Positions 50,101 to 60,108 of a stretch of DNA of 64,000 bases are shown here, piece by piece. The stretch's first letter is position 1. Each line of letters opens with the position of its first letter. The notes under the pieces were generated by a model, which worked only from the letters and a program-made list of their open reading frames with translations, was not told the origin of the DNA and searched no databases. Position numbers and translations under genes: made by a program. Origin of the DNA: a virus; IMG/VR virus record IMGVR_UViG_3300009183_008543, positions 1-64,000 of that record; one strand, 5' to 3'.

Positions 50101-53100
50101 CCGCCAGAGGGAGAAACGCTGACTACTGTAGGTGGCACTTCAACATATTCGAACAAACTATTTGCATCATTTGTACCACTTGGCACTATAACTAACACGC
50201 TAGAAGTTCCAGCAACATTAACATCTGTGGTTGCAGTGATGGTGGTCGGATTAACTACTGTGAACTCAGTAACAGCAATGCCACCAATTGTAACTTCTGT
50301 AGTTCCCGTAAAATTTTCACCAGTAATCGTAATGAAAGTTCCGCCCAATGTTGATCCACTAGATGGAGAGACGCTGGCTACTGTGGGAGCATTTTCAATG
50401 TATTCGAACAAAATATTTGCGTCATTTGTACCACCTAGCGTTGTAACTAACACACTTGCGGGACCAGCAATATTAACATCTGTGGTTGCAGTTATAGTGG
50501 TCGAGTCAACAACTGTAAACTCAATAACGGCAACACCGCCAATTGTAACTGATATCACATCAGCAAAATAAGTTCCAGTAATCGTAATTAAAGCACCACC
50601 TGATGTAAATCCACTAGATGGAGAAACGCTTGCTACTGTTGGAGAAGTTTCAATATATTCGAAAAAACTATTCGCATCATTTGTGCCACTTGGCGTTGTA
50701 ACCAACACACTTGAAGAACCAGCGACATTGGCATCTGTGGTTGCAGTTATAGTGGTTGAGTCAACGACTGTAAACTCAATAACGGCAACGCCACCAATTG
50801 TAACTGATATCACATCAGCAAAATAAGTTCCAGTAATCGTAATCGAAGTTCCGCCTAATATAGAACCACTAGACGGAGACACGCTCGACACTGTCGGAGT
50901 AGTTTCGACATATTCGAACAAACTATTTGCTTCATTTGTGCCACTTGGAGTTGTGACCAACACACTTGCGGAACCAACAACATTGGCACTTGTGGTCGCA
51001 ACAATGGCTGTAGAATTCACGACTGTAAATTCGGCAACAGCAACGCCACCAATTGTGACTTCTGTCGCATCAGTAAAATAAGTTCCAATAATTGCAATCG
51101 AAGTTCCGCCTAATGTTGATCCACTAGACGGAGACACGCTTGACACTGTCGGAGTAGTAACAACATATTCGAACAAACTATTTGCTTCATTTGTGCCACT
51201 TGGAGTTGTGACCAACACACTTGCGGAACCAGCAACATTGACATCTGTGGTAGCAGTAATGGTGGTCGAGTCAACAACTGTAAATTCAGTGACGGCAACG
51301 CCACCAATTGTGACTGCTGTCGCATCGGTAAAATAAGTTCCAGTAATCGTAATAGAAGTTCCACCCAATGTCGATCCACTAGAAGGAGACACGCTTGAAA
51401 CTACGGGCAGTACTAAAACATATTCGAACAAGCTATTTGCATCATTTGTACCGCTTGGAGTTGTGACCAACACACTTGCGGAACCAGCAACATTGACATC
51501 TGTGGTTGCAGTTATAGTAGTCGAGTCAACAACTGTAAATTCAGTGACGGCAACGCCACCAATTGTAACTGCTGTCGCATCGGTAAAATAAGTTCCAGTA
51601 ATCGTAATCGAAGTTCCACCTAATGTCGATCCACTAGACGGAGACACACTTGCTATTTCTGAAATAGGTAATGTATAAAGGAAAATAGTTGTTTCGTCAT
51701 TTGTACCGCTTGGAGTTGTGACCAACACACTTGCGGAACCAGCAACATTGGCATCTGTGGTTGCAGTTATAGTAGTCGAGTCAACAACTGTAAATTCAGT
51801 GACGGCAACGCCACCAATTGTGACTGCTGTCGCATCGGTAAAATAAGTTCCAGTAATCGTAATTGAAGTTCCGCCTAATGTTGATCCACTAGACGGAGAA
51901 ACGCTTGATACTGTAGGAGCAGTTTCGATATATTCGAACAAACTATTTGCATCATTTGTACCGCTTGGAGTTGTGACCAACACACTTGCGGAACCAACAA
52001 CATTGACATCTGTGGTTGCAGTTATAGTGTTCGAGTCAACGACTGTAAATTCAGTGACTGCAATACCACCAATTGTAACTTCTGTAGTTCCCGTGAAATT
52101 TTCTCCAGTAATCGTAATCGAAGTTCCTCCCAATGTCGATCCACTAGAAGGAGAGACGCTTGATACTGTAGGAGAAGTTTCAATATATTCGAACAAGCTA
52201 TTTGCGTCATTTGTACCGCTTGGAGTTGTGACCAACACACTTGCGGAACCAACAACATTAGCATCTGTGGTTGCGTTAATGGTAGTCGAGTTCACGACTG
52301 TAAATTCAGTAACCGCAATACCACCAATTGTAACTTCTGTAGTTCCCGTGAAATTAGTTCCAGTAATCGTAATAAAAGTTCCGCCTAATGTAGATCCTCT
52401 ATATGGAGAAACACTGGCTACTGTAGGTGGAACAACAGAATAGGTAAACAAACTATTTGCACTATTTGTGCCACTTGGAGTTGTGATCAACACACTTACA
52501 ATTCCAGCAGATCTAGCAGATATGATTGCTGTTATGGTGGTTGAGTTTACGACAGTAAAAATAGAAACTGGAGAGCCACCGATTGTAACTGCTGTTGCTC
52601 CAGTGAAATTTGCTCCAGTAATCGTAATGGAAGTTCCGCCCAATGTTGATCCGCTAGAAGGAGAGACGCTTGATACTGTGGGAGCAGGAGCCACATAAGT
52701 GAACCAGTGATTTATGTTTCCATCACTTGTTCCTCCTCCAGTTGTAACCAACACACTTGCAAGACCAGCAACATTTGCCGGGGTAATTGCGGTAATAAAG
52801 GTTGGACCAATAACGGTAAGTCCTATTCTGCAAAAAGATGTCAGAAAGTTCTTGCTTGGACCTATTTGCCCTCTGGCTAAAAAAGAAAAAGAAATTAAAT
52901 CGTTGACATTCACCATTAAAGAGTCAGAAGCTTGTACATTGGCAGAAGCGCCGACATATACTCCGTTGACTTGAACCGAAGCTAAAATGGCGTTAGTATG
53001 ATCCCCATATGGCCAAGATATGCTGATATATAAATGTCCAGCCTTGACAACTTTTAGCGTTGCCCTTAATGATACTGGACTAGAGGTTGGGTAATCAGTT

Positions 53101-56100
53101 CCAAGAAAAAAATCACTATCTACTTCATACAAAAAAGCAGGATTACTAGAATAGACAGTCTCAAAAGGCATTATGACTTTGGTCGAGTTCACAACGGTAA
53201 AACCAGTGGCGGCAATGCCACCAATGGTAACTGCTGTTGTTCCCGTTAAATTAGTTCCATTGATCGTAATGAAAGTTCCACCCAATGTTGATCCGCTGGA
53301 TGGAGAAATGCTGTTTATGGAAGGGGGAGGAGCCACATAAGTGAACAAACTGTTTGCACTATTTGTGCCTCCTGCTGTTGTGACCAACACGCTCGCAGTT
53401 CCAGCAGTTCTGGAACCTATTTTGGCGTTTATGGTGGTCGAATTGACAACTGTAAAGGTAATGACCGAAACGCCACCAATGGTTACTGCTGTCGCTCCCG
53501 TTAAATTAGTCCCAGTAATCGCAATCGAAGTTCCGCCCGATATGGAACCACTAGATGGAGAAACGCTTGCTACTGTGGGAGCAGGAACCACATAAGTGAA
53601 CAAGCTGTTTGCACCATTACCACCTCCATCTGTTATGATCAATACGCTTGCAGTTCCAGCAGATCTAGCAGATGTGGTTGCCGTTATGGTGGTTGAGTCA
53701 ACAACGATAAAACTGGCGACTGAAAATCCTCCGATTGAAACTGCTTTCACCCCCGTGAAATTTACTCCAGTAATCGTAATCGAAGTTCCACCCAATGTTG
53801 ATCCGCTAGAAGGAGAAACACTTGATACTGTGGGAGCAGGAACAATATAAGCGAATAAGATATTTGCGTTACTTGCACCTCCAACTGTTGTGACCAATAC
53901 ACTTGCTGTTTCGGCAGTTCCAGAAGATCTAGAAGATATTGTTGCCGTTATGGTGGTTGAGTTCACAACAATGAAACTGGCAACGGCAACTCCTCCAACT
54001 GTGACTGATATCACATCGGCAAAATAAGTTCCAGTAATCGCAATTAAAGTTCCTCCGAATGTTGATCCGCCAGATGGGAAAACTCTGGTTACTACAGGAG
54101 CAGGAACGATATATTCGAACAAGCTATTTGGACTATTTGTGCCACTCGGAGTAGCTACTAGCAGACTTGCATAGCCAGCAACATTGGCTGCTATAGTAGC
54201 GGTGATGGTCGTTGAGTTCACAACGGTAAAACTAGTAACAGAGATGTCGCCAATGGCAACTGCTGTCGCTCCCGTGAAATTTGCTCCAGCAATCGTAACC
54301 GAAGTTCCTCCGAATGTTGATCCGCTAGACGGAGAAACGCTTGCTACTGTAGGAGCAGGAATATAAGTAAACAAACTGTTTGTGTCATTTGTGCCACTTG
54401 GCGTTGTGACCAGAACACTTGCAGTTCCAGCAACATTAGCAGCTATGATGGCGGTGATAATAGTCGAGTTTACAACGGTAAAACTAGTGACAGAGATGCC
54501 ACCAATGGTAACTGCTGTCGCTCCTGTAAAATCTGTTCCGGTAATCGTAATTGAAATTCCGCCTGATGTGAAACCAGTAGATGGAGAGATGCCGACTACA
54601 GTAGGTGGCACTACGGCATAAGTAAACAAGCTAGTTCCAGTATTTGTGCCACCCGCTGTTGTGACCAATACACTTACAATACCAGCAGATCTAGCGGACG
54701 CAATTGCGGTGATAGTAGTTGAATTCACAACGGTAAAACTACTAGCTAAAACTCCACCGATTATAATTGCTGTCGCTCCTGTGAAATTTGCTCCAGTAAT
54801 CGTAATCGAAGTTCCGCCCAATGTTGATCCACTAGACGGAGAAATACTTGCTACTGTGGGAGTAGGAATCACATAAGTCAATAGGCTGTTCGCACCATTT
54901 GTTCCACTTGGTGTTGTGACCAAGACGCTTACAGTTCCAGCAGATCTGGCGGATGTGATTGCCGTTATGGTAGTTGAGTTCACAACAATAACGCTAGTGG
55001 CTAAAACTTCACCGATTGCAACTGCTGTTGTTCCCGTGAAATTCGTTCCAGTAATCGTGATCGAAGTTCCTCCGAATGTAGAAGCGTTAGACGGAGAAAC
55101 GCCGGCTACTGTAGGTGAAACAACAGAATAAGTAAACAAACTATTTGCACTATTTGTGCCACTTGGAGTTGTGATCAACACACTTACGATTCCAGCAGAT
55201 CTAGCGGATATGATTGCTGTTATAGTGGTTGAGTTTACGACAGTAAAACTAGCGACAGAAACGCTTCCAATCGTAACTGCTGTTGCTCCAGTGAAGCTAG
55301 TTCCAGTAATCGTAATGGAAGTTCCGCCCAATGTCGATCCACCAGATGGAGAAATGCTGGCTACTGTAGGAGCAGGAACGGCATAAGTGAAAAAACTGTT
55401 TGTACCATTTGTTCCACTCGGAGTCGTGATCAAAACACTTGCAGTTCCAGCAGATCTAGCGGATGTGGTTGCCGTTATGGTGGTCGAATTCACAACGGTA
55501 AAACTAGTAACAGAGATGCCACCAATCACAACCCCTGTTGCTCCAGTGAAATTAGCTCCAGTAATCGTAATAGAAGTTCCGCCAAATGTTGATCCACTAG
55601 ATGGAGAAATGCTGGCTACTGTAGGTGGTATTACAACATAAGTAAATAAGCTGTTTGCATGACTTATCCCACCCGCTGTTGTAACCATTACACTTGAAGC
55701 ACCAACAGGTCCAGCTGGTACGATTGCCGTTATGCTGGTTGAGTTAACAACGATAAAACTAGCGACTGGAAATCCTCCAATTGTTACCGCTGTAGCTCCC
55801 GTGAAATTTACTCCAATAATTGCAATGGAAGTTCCACCCAATGTTGATCCACTAGATGGAGAAAAACTAGATATTATAGGTGGAACTACAATATAAGTAA
55901 ACAAGCTATTTGCACCATTTCTACCACTAGGTGTTGTCACCAAAACACTTGAAATTCCAGCAAATCTAGCTCCTATGTTGGCGGTTATGGTGTTCGAGTT
56001 CACAACCGTAAATCCAGTGGCGGCTACGCCACCGATTGTTACCGCTGTCGCTCCTATAAAACTGGTTCCTGTAATCGTAATGGAAGTTCCACCCAATGTT

Positions 56101-59100
56101 GATCCACTGGATGGAGAAACGCCAGATACTGTAGGTGGTATTGCGACATAAGTGAACAGGTTGGTCACTGTAGGTGACCCAGATCCAAGAATGTTATAAA
56201 CTATTACATTTACATTTCCAAAAGATCTAGCTGCCGTGACTGCTGTGATGGTGGTGGAATTCACAACAGTAAAACTAGTGACTTGAACACCACCAATTCT
56301 CACATCTGTTACTCCAATTAGGTCGGTTCCAGTAATCGTAATGAAAGTTCCACCTAGTGTTGATCCACTAGACGGAGAAACGCTGGTTACTGTAGGTATC
56401 ATGATGGCGTAAGCAAACAAGTTGTTTGGATTATTCATGCCACTAGGCGTTAAGACAAGAACACTTGCAGTACCAACGGGATATAAATCTCCTCCATATC
56501 CTGCTCTGGTAGCGGTGATGGCTGTGATGGTGGTCGAATTTACAACAATAAAGCTAGCAACTGAAATTCCAATCGTAACTGCTGTTGCTCCAGTAAAGTT
56601 AGATCCAGTAATCGTAATGGAAGTGCCTCCCAATACGAAACCGCTAGATGGAGAAACGCTGGTTACGGTAGGAGGAATTGCAGCATAAGTAAATAATGTT
56701 GCTCCGGTATTAGTGCCACTAGGAGTCGTAATATATATACTTGCGTTTCCAGCATACCTAGGAGCTATAGTGGCTGTGATGGTAGTTAAGCTTATGACAG
56801 TAAAACTAGTTACCGAAACTCCACCAACAGTAACCGCTGTCGCTCCAATAAAATCAGTTCCAGTAATCGTAATGACAGTTCCACCTAATGTTGATCCACT
56901 CACTGGTAAAAAATTAGTTATAGATGGAGGAATTGCAACATAAGTAAACAAGCTGTTTGCATTATTTGTGCCACTTGCCGTTGTGACTAATATACTTGCG
57001 GCTCCAGCAGATCCAGCAGATGTTGTTGCCGTTATAGTGGTTGAGTTCACAACGGTAAAACTAGTGACTGGAACGCCACCAACAGTAACTGCCGTAGTTC
57101 CCGTAAAATTAGCTCCGTTAATTGCAATTAAAGTTCCACCTAATTTTGATCCACTAGATGGAAAAACGATGTATGGTGTTGGTGAGGAAACAGTCAAATC
57201 GTATACTGCCAAAGAACTTGTGTATTTAGTTGGATTTAATTTCGTATTTAAAACAGAAACATAAACATTTGCACCGTCTGGTGAAACAAAAATATTTTCA
57301 GGATTTTCATACGATGAAACATTTTGCTGAACTGTATTGATTTTAGTCAACGAACCATTTGAAACATTTCTGTTTAAAATTATAATTTTTCTGTACCCAG
57401 ATAGATTCACTCCAACATAAAAATTCTTTCCATTAGGAGAAATGCAAACAGAAGTGCAAGAACCAGAACCGGCAGGAGATGTCAAATTCAAATCGAATGT
57501 TGTACTGACAGTCAACCAGCTACCACCAGTGGTTTCTGAAATACAATCGAATATTGAAATCTTATCGTTATTGTTTACATAAACAAATCTGCTATCTGAA
57601 GAAATTGCGACATCGTTGATTATATTTCCAATCTGTGGTAGATCTCGCCTAATCCCGAAACTAATAGTTCCAGCTGGTTGCAACTGCGAAACTTGATCTT
57701 GAATGATACCTAAAGCCGAAATTGAACCTCCTCCACTGATGTAAATACGCAAACCATCAGGAGAAGCATAAACTCCATTGATTCCACTTCCATAATTGTT
57801 TCTTTTTTGACCACCATAATACTTAAGGCTGAATGCATTGGAAAATAACAAATCTCGGTTCATGCTGAAATTGCCAATCAAAACACCTGTGATGGAATCC
57901 CTCTTGAACATGGCGATTGAAACATAATTAGCAGGATCATCAAGGTTGTTGGGAGCCGTTGTTTCGCCTCCTTGACCATTGCAAGCCACATAAACATATT
58001 TTCCGTTAGGCGTTATGCAAATCGCAGCAGGATTGATATTAGCCCAAGGGCTTTTTATTCCGGTAGAAATCCTAGATGTTCCTTCGATCAATAATCCCGT
58101 CAAAGCATCTCTGTAAAACATAGAAATCTTATCTCGATGCAAAACATACAAATTTTTCCCATCTGGAGATGCACATATATCGACAGGTAGCGAACCAACA
58201 GATGTGTTTGAATCCAAACTAAACAAACCAGTACTAAAATTTTTAGAATAAATAGATATTTTACTGTCAAAATTGCTGTTAAAAGTAAGTGCGTAAATAT
58301 TCATTCCATCTGGAGAAATACAACTTTTTAAGCCACTAAAATCGTTTGCGACTATTTGTTTTTGTGACAGCCATGGTTTTGATTCAGATTCAAAGTAAGT
58401 TAAATTTTTATCGATAGTTATATTTGTATTTTGGGATGTAACAGAAATCGCAGCATTTCCGAGAGTTTTTGGAGGCACTAGAACAGCAATGATTTTTGAG
58501 TCAATACCGTAAAATGTAGTGGCTGTTATACCTCCAACGGCAACAGCGGTTACTCCAGAAAAATTAGGACCAGTAATATAAACCAATTCATTGCCCAATG
58601 TGGAAACACCAGATGGGTAAATGTCAACAGACGCAAGTGCGTTTGCCTCATATTGAAAAATATTGATATTATTTGTGACATTTGTTCCATTGGGCGTTGT
58701 CACCAAAACTATTGCAGGTCCAGCAACATTGACTGGTACAATTGCGGTTATAGTGATCGAATTGACAACTTTAAAGCCAGTATCAGCAATGCCTCCAATT
58801 GTCACTGCTGTCGCTCCAGTGAAATAAGCACCAGTAATCGTAATAGAAGTTCCGCCCAATGTCGATCCGCTAGACGGAAAAACGCTAGTTATCTGAGGTA
58901 AAGGAGAAAGTGTCGATTCTCCATTTCCTCTATTGAACATTGAAATCGTTTTTTCGCCATTACTGATGGAATAAAGACTGTCTCCTGCAGCGTTTATGAC
59001 ATAAACGCTGTTTCCGTCTGACGAAATAATGATATCTACTGGATAGATCCCAGTAGGAATATCTATTGATTTCCCAAAAGAACCTGTTTGTGGATTTACG

Positions 59101-60083
59101 CCAAAATTAGAAATAAGACTTTTTTCATATAAGTCATATCCTACTTCTGAAAATGGTCTGATTATTTCGCCATATCTTGAGGGTAAGTTCAATGAACCAG
59201 AAAGACCGTAAAAATTATTGCCATCCGGTGAAACTGAAATTTTTACAGTCGAACGCTGGTTATATCCATGATAGGCTCCATTATGAACATAACTGGTTGT
59301 ATTCAGAGCATAGGGTCCACCATAGAAAACACCAAAAGCCCATATCGTACTTTTCTTCTGGAATCTGAAAACATTGTTGCTTTCATAAAAACTCACATAG
59401 ATAAATTTCCCATCCGGAGAGAAAAACAAATCATCGGGACTCTGTTTTTCCGGAAGCCACTGGTAAGGATCTGCGTTGAATACCGAACCTTGGCTTATTT
59501 TTCCGTTCAAGGTATTTCTGTAATGAACTCCAATCTTATTGCTCACATTATCTGTCGCACAAAGATAATCTCCGGCTGGCGAAATGGCGATTTTAACTAG
59601 CGCCATGCCTATAGAATAAAATGTTTCGACATAAGTCAATAGACCAGTTCCTGTATTGCGATTGCAAACAAAAAAAGCATTGGATATACCATTGCCAAAA
59701 TAAATATTTTTATCGTCTGGCGAGATCGCACTGCAAATTCCCCCATATCCAAACAAAGCGGAGTAAGTCAACAAGCCAGTTGAAATGTTTCTATCGTAAA
59801 TCCTTGTCTGACCTGTTCCAATTACATAAACATTTTTTCCGTCTTGAGAAATCAAAAGTTTGGAATAGCTTGAAACTGGGTTTGCTGGATCTACTGGAGT
59901 CGTGCTGTTTAAAGTTAAAGTTCCAGTCAAAGTGTCACGATTGTAGATTAAAATCACAGAAGAATTGGAACTGTTGACATAGACATTTTTGCCGTCAGAA
60001 GAGATGCATCCAGATGTGGGCGCATCTCCAGCCGATATCACTCCATTTTCAATCAGATACCCAAGACTCCATCTGTCTGCCAT
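47124..60083 (-). CDS. Giant beta-propeller/TIG-repeat virion-adhesin-like protein, 4319 residues
   Basis: Domains in order: propeller 1 (about 8-395, SDGKNVYV repeats of the lactonase/YVTN type), two TIG/IPT domains (about 395-563), propeller 2 (about 563-966), some 28 tandem TIG/IPT repeats (about 966-3480, consensus SVSPSSGSTLGGTSITITG), a fibronectin-III-like domain (about 3520-3630) and a Gly/Ser beta-repeat tail (GSGxIxLxG). No signal peptide or membrane anchor is seen. The repeat count and lack of export signal suit a long tail fibre. Start behind GAGGAAACAATTGTT; it heads the minus-strand run of genes down to 41.5 kb. Confidence 0.85.
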   Translation of the reverse strand: MADRWSLGYLIENGVISAGDAPTSGCISSDGKNVYVNSSNSSVILIYNRDTLTGTLTLNSTTPVDPANPVSSYSKLLISQDGKNVYVIGTGQTRIYDRNISTGLLTYSALFGYGGICSAISPDDKNIYFGNGISNAFFVCNRNTGTGLLTYVETFYSIGMALVKIAISPAGDYLCATDNVSNKIGVHYRNTLNGKISQGSVFNADPYQWLPEKQSPDDLFFSPDGKFIYVSFYESNNVFRFQKKSTIWAFGVFYGGPYALNTTSYVHNGAYHGYNQRSTVKISVSPDGNNFYGLSGSLNLPSRYGEIIRPFSEVGYDLYEKSLISNFGVNPQTGSFGKSIDIPTGIYPVDIIISSDGNSVYVINAAGDSLYSISNGEKTISMFNRGNGESTLSPLPQITSVFPSSGSTLGGTSITITGAYFTGATAVTIGGIADTGFKVVNSITITAIVPVNVAGPAIVLVTTPNGTNVTNNINIFQYEANALASVDIYPSGVSTLGNELVYITGPNFSGVTAVAVGGITATTFYGIDSKIIAVLVPPKTLGNAAISVTSQNTNITIDKNLTYFESESKPWLSQKQIVANDFSGLKSCISPDGMNIYALTFNSNFDSKISIYSKNFSTGLFSLDSNTSVGSLPVDICASPDGKNLYVLHRDKISMFYRDALTGLLIEGTSRISTGIKSPWANINPAAICITPNGKYVYVACNGQGGETTAPNNLDDPANYVSIAMFKRDSITGVLIGNFSMNRDLLFSNAFSLKYYGGQKRNNYGSGINGVYASPDGLRIYISGGGSISALGIIQDQVSQLQPAGTISFGIRRDLPQIGNIINDVAISSDSRFVYVNNNDKISIFDCISETTGGSWLTVSTTFDLNLTSPAGSGSCTSVCISPNGKNFYVGVNLSGYRKIIILNRNVSNGSLTKINTVQQNVSSYENPENIFVSPDGANVYVSVLNTKLNPTKYTSSLAVYDLTVSSPTPYIVFPSSGSKLGGTLIAINGANFTGTTAVTVGGVPVTSFTVVNSTTITATTSAGSAGAASILVTTASGTNNANSLFTYVAIPPSITNFLPVSGSTLGGTVITITGTDFIGATAVTVGGVSVTSFTVISLTTITATIAPRYAGNASIYITTPSGTNTGATLFTYAAIPPTVTSVSPSSGFVLGGTSITITGSNFTGATAVTIGISVASFIVVNSTTITAITATRAGYGGDLYPVGTASVLVLTPSGMNNPNNLFAYAIMIPTVTSVSPSSGSTLGGTFITITGTDLIGVTDVRIGGVQVTSFTVVNSTTITAVTAARSFGNVNVIVYNILGSGSPTVTNLFTYVAIPPTVSGVSPSSGSTLGGTSITITGTSFIGATAVTIGGVAATGFTVVNSNTITANIGARFAGISSVLVTTPSGRNGANSLFTYIVVPPIISSFSPSSGSTLGGTSIAIIGVNFTGATAVTIGGFPVASFIVVNSTSITAIVPAGPVGASSVMVTTAGGISHANSLFTYVVIPPTVASISPSSGSTFGGTSITITGANFTGATGVVIGGISVTSFTVVNSTTITATTSARSAGTASVLITTPSGTNGTNSFFTYAVPAPTVASISPSGGSTLGGTSITITGTSFTGATAVTIGSVSVASFTVVNSTTITAIISARSAGIVSVLITTPSGTNSANSLFTYSVVSPTVAGVSPSNASTFGGTSITITGTNFTGTTAVAIGEVLATSVIVVNSTTITAITSARSAGTVSVLVTTPSGTNGANSLLTYVIPTPTVASISPSSGSTLGGTSITITGANFTGATAIIIGGVLASSFTVVNSTTITAIASARSAGIVSVLVTTAGGTNTGTSLFTYAVVPPTVVGISPSTGFTSGGISITITGTDFTGATAVTIGGISVTSFTVVNSTIITAIIAANVAGTASVLVTTPSGTNDTNSLFTYIPAPTVASVSPSSGSTFGGTSVTIAGANFTGATAVAIGDISVTSFTVVNSTTITATIAANVAGYASLLVATPSGTNSPNSLFEYIVPAPVVTRVFPSGGSTFGGTLIAITGTYFADVISVTVGGVAVASFIVVNSTTITATISSRSSGTAETASVLVTTVGGASNANILFAYIVPAPTVSSVSPSSGSTLGGTSITITGVNFTGVKAVSIGGFSVASFIVVDSTTITATTSARSAGTASVLIITDGGGNGANSLFTYVVPAPTVASVSPSSGSISGGTSIAITGTNLTGATAVTIGGVSVITFTVVNSTTINAKIGSRTAGTASVLVTTAGGTNSANSLFTYVAPPPSINSISPSSGSTLGGTFITINGTNLTGTTAVTIGGIAATGFTVVNSTKVIMPFETVYSSNPAFLYEVDSDFFLGTDYPTSSPVSLRATLKVVKAGHLYISISWPYGDHTNAILASVQVNGVYVGASANVQASDSLMVNVNDLISFSFLARGQIGPSKNFLTSFCRIGLTVIGPTFITAITPANVAGLASVLVTTGGGTSDGNINHWFTYVAPAPTVSSVSPSSGSTLGGTSITITGANFTGATAVTIGGSPVSIFTVVNSTTITAIISARSAGIVSVLITTPSGTNSANSLFTYSVVPPTVASVSPYRGSTLGGTFITITGTNFTGTTEVTIGGIAVTEFTVVNSTTINATTDANVVGSASVLVTTPSGTNDANSLFEYIETSPTVSSVSPSSGSTLGGTSITITGENFTGTTEVTIGGIAVTEFTVVDSNTITATTDVNVVGSASVLVTTPSGTNDANSLFEYIETAPTVSSVSPSSGSTLGGTSITITGTYFTDATAVTIGGVAVTEFTVVDSTTITATTDANVAGSASVLVTTPSGTNDETTIFLYTLPISEIASVSPSSGSTLGGTSITITGTYFTDATAVTIGGVAVTEFTVVDSTTITATTDVNVAGSASVLVTTPSGTNDANSLFEYVLVLPVVSSVSPSSGSTLGGTSITITGTYFTDATAVTIGGVAVTEFTVVDSTTITATTDVNVAGSASVLVTTPSGTNEANSLFEYVVTTPTVSSVSPSSGSTLGGTSIAIIGTYFTDATEVTIGGVAVAEFTVVNSTAIVATTSANVVGSASVLVTTPSGTNEANSLFEYVETTPTVSSVSPSSGSILGGTSITITGTYFADVISVTIGGVAVIEFTVVDSTTITATTDANVAGSSSVLVTTPSGTNDANSFFEYIETSPTVASVSPSSGFTSGGALITITGTYFADVISVTIGGVAVIEFTVVDSTTITATTDVNIAGPASVLVTTLGGTNDANILFEYIENAPTVASVSPSSGSTLGGTFITITGENFTGTTEVTIGGIAVTEFTVVNPTTITATTDVNVAGTSSVLVIVPSGTNDANSLFEYVEVPPTVVSVSPSGGSTLGGTSIEITGENFTGTTEVTIGGIAVTEFTVVDSTTITAITGANVLGSSSVLVATPSGTNDANSLFEYIEVPPTVTSVYPSNGSISGGTSITITGENFTGTTEVTIGGIAVIEFTVVDSNTIIAITDSNVLGSASVLVTTPSGTNDANSLFEYALTFISDSENIIIFGTAIVNLNLSVIADGGVILSYESSISPKEPPVISAVSAISKATSTTTLITISWITNTPSTSRVVYDTVSRSGLGESPTYGYAYSTVEDSNLVFEHRVTISNLISGVKYYFRPISHGSPESIGEEISLTTLIPLVGSGEILISGNAICNSSINFVGNGKISLSYVAYTNPTVSVFFNFDFNFDIYKQFEFSQTFNFNVGELPLRTFRVVGVEYYNCDNIPFCAIPNGLNRMFQEIVARDLGEVCQFLTDVNWTWPIADIQRSIHPVNSFVAIGSTGIAINGLPVPSSNEFVSVPFSKIPECIPFTIVATTVVSMGIKTGIIELSYYEASGGITINSQANLERKYISSGNISTSGSSEVLCAFYIYVGDGNVYIDDSALISLSNYNYESSGSITLEGESIPVSPYYKYNTSGGITTSNESLVEFKLSFASTGLGYIYPSYAGVVVYGSADYPIKPYVDGLMYVYGNSIYSRNIYIFESLGTVSIGGSAKAISPYQSYEGSGTIILDGSIDIGIASFEIPVDDSVPITLGDAASTRDSIAGDFWYTSLLSPISLGGDSEYVVPGYAFDGSGSIYLSGTYDSPLNVDDISMGVITEIDFLEIAYAEDFVTDLAAITQNITTTCGNCDAIPETLYMRTNLGSANILQDFLLRNNLKIPESLQLFYNTITNSWQYSLHLRGIGSDNSNAQELWHINFDWSCISQYGEDVLSSSMWKFGLYAKRINLQTGSNTDARLFVLFPSEDLCNKFTSFGIDFTFDFHFRPEYVTNDLKINVDTFSYYDELNIFKGTYWDANDFVCRILDRNISLDTNIIDISSLRPEPQSQFYV
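49640..57190 (-). repeat. Tandem TIG/IPT domain-coding repeats (about 28 copies)
   Basis: Units of mostly 255 bases (85 codons). Within 50.9-52.3 kb the string gttgtgaccaacacac recurs at exact 255-base steps (50953, 51208, 51463, 51718, 51973, 52228). One unit (about 52800-53175) carries an inserted segment of about 115 residues. Near-identity of neighbouring units implies recent duplication or gene conversion. Confidence 0.9.
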
Positions 60084-60108
60084 AACAATTGTTTCCTCTA
60101 TATGAAAA

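Noticed and set aside
49558-57264. Many plus-strand open frames of 60-230 residues antisense to the TIG repeats
   Set aside because: They repeat with the same period as the TIG units and lack Shine-Dalgarno sites; they arise from the composition of the repeated DNA on the opposite strand.
46857-60083. Frameshifts splitting the giant repeat protein
   Set aside because: The frame stays open for 4319 codons with regular units, so no break is needed.
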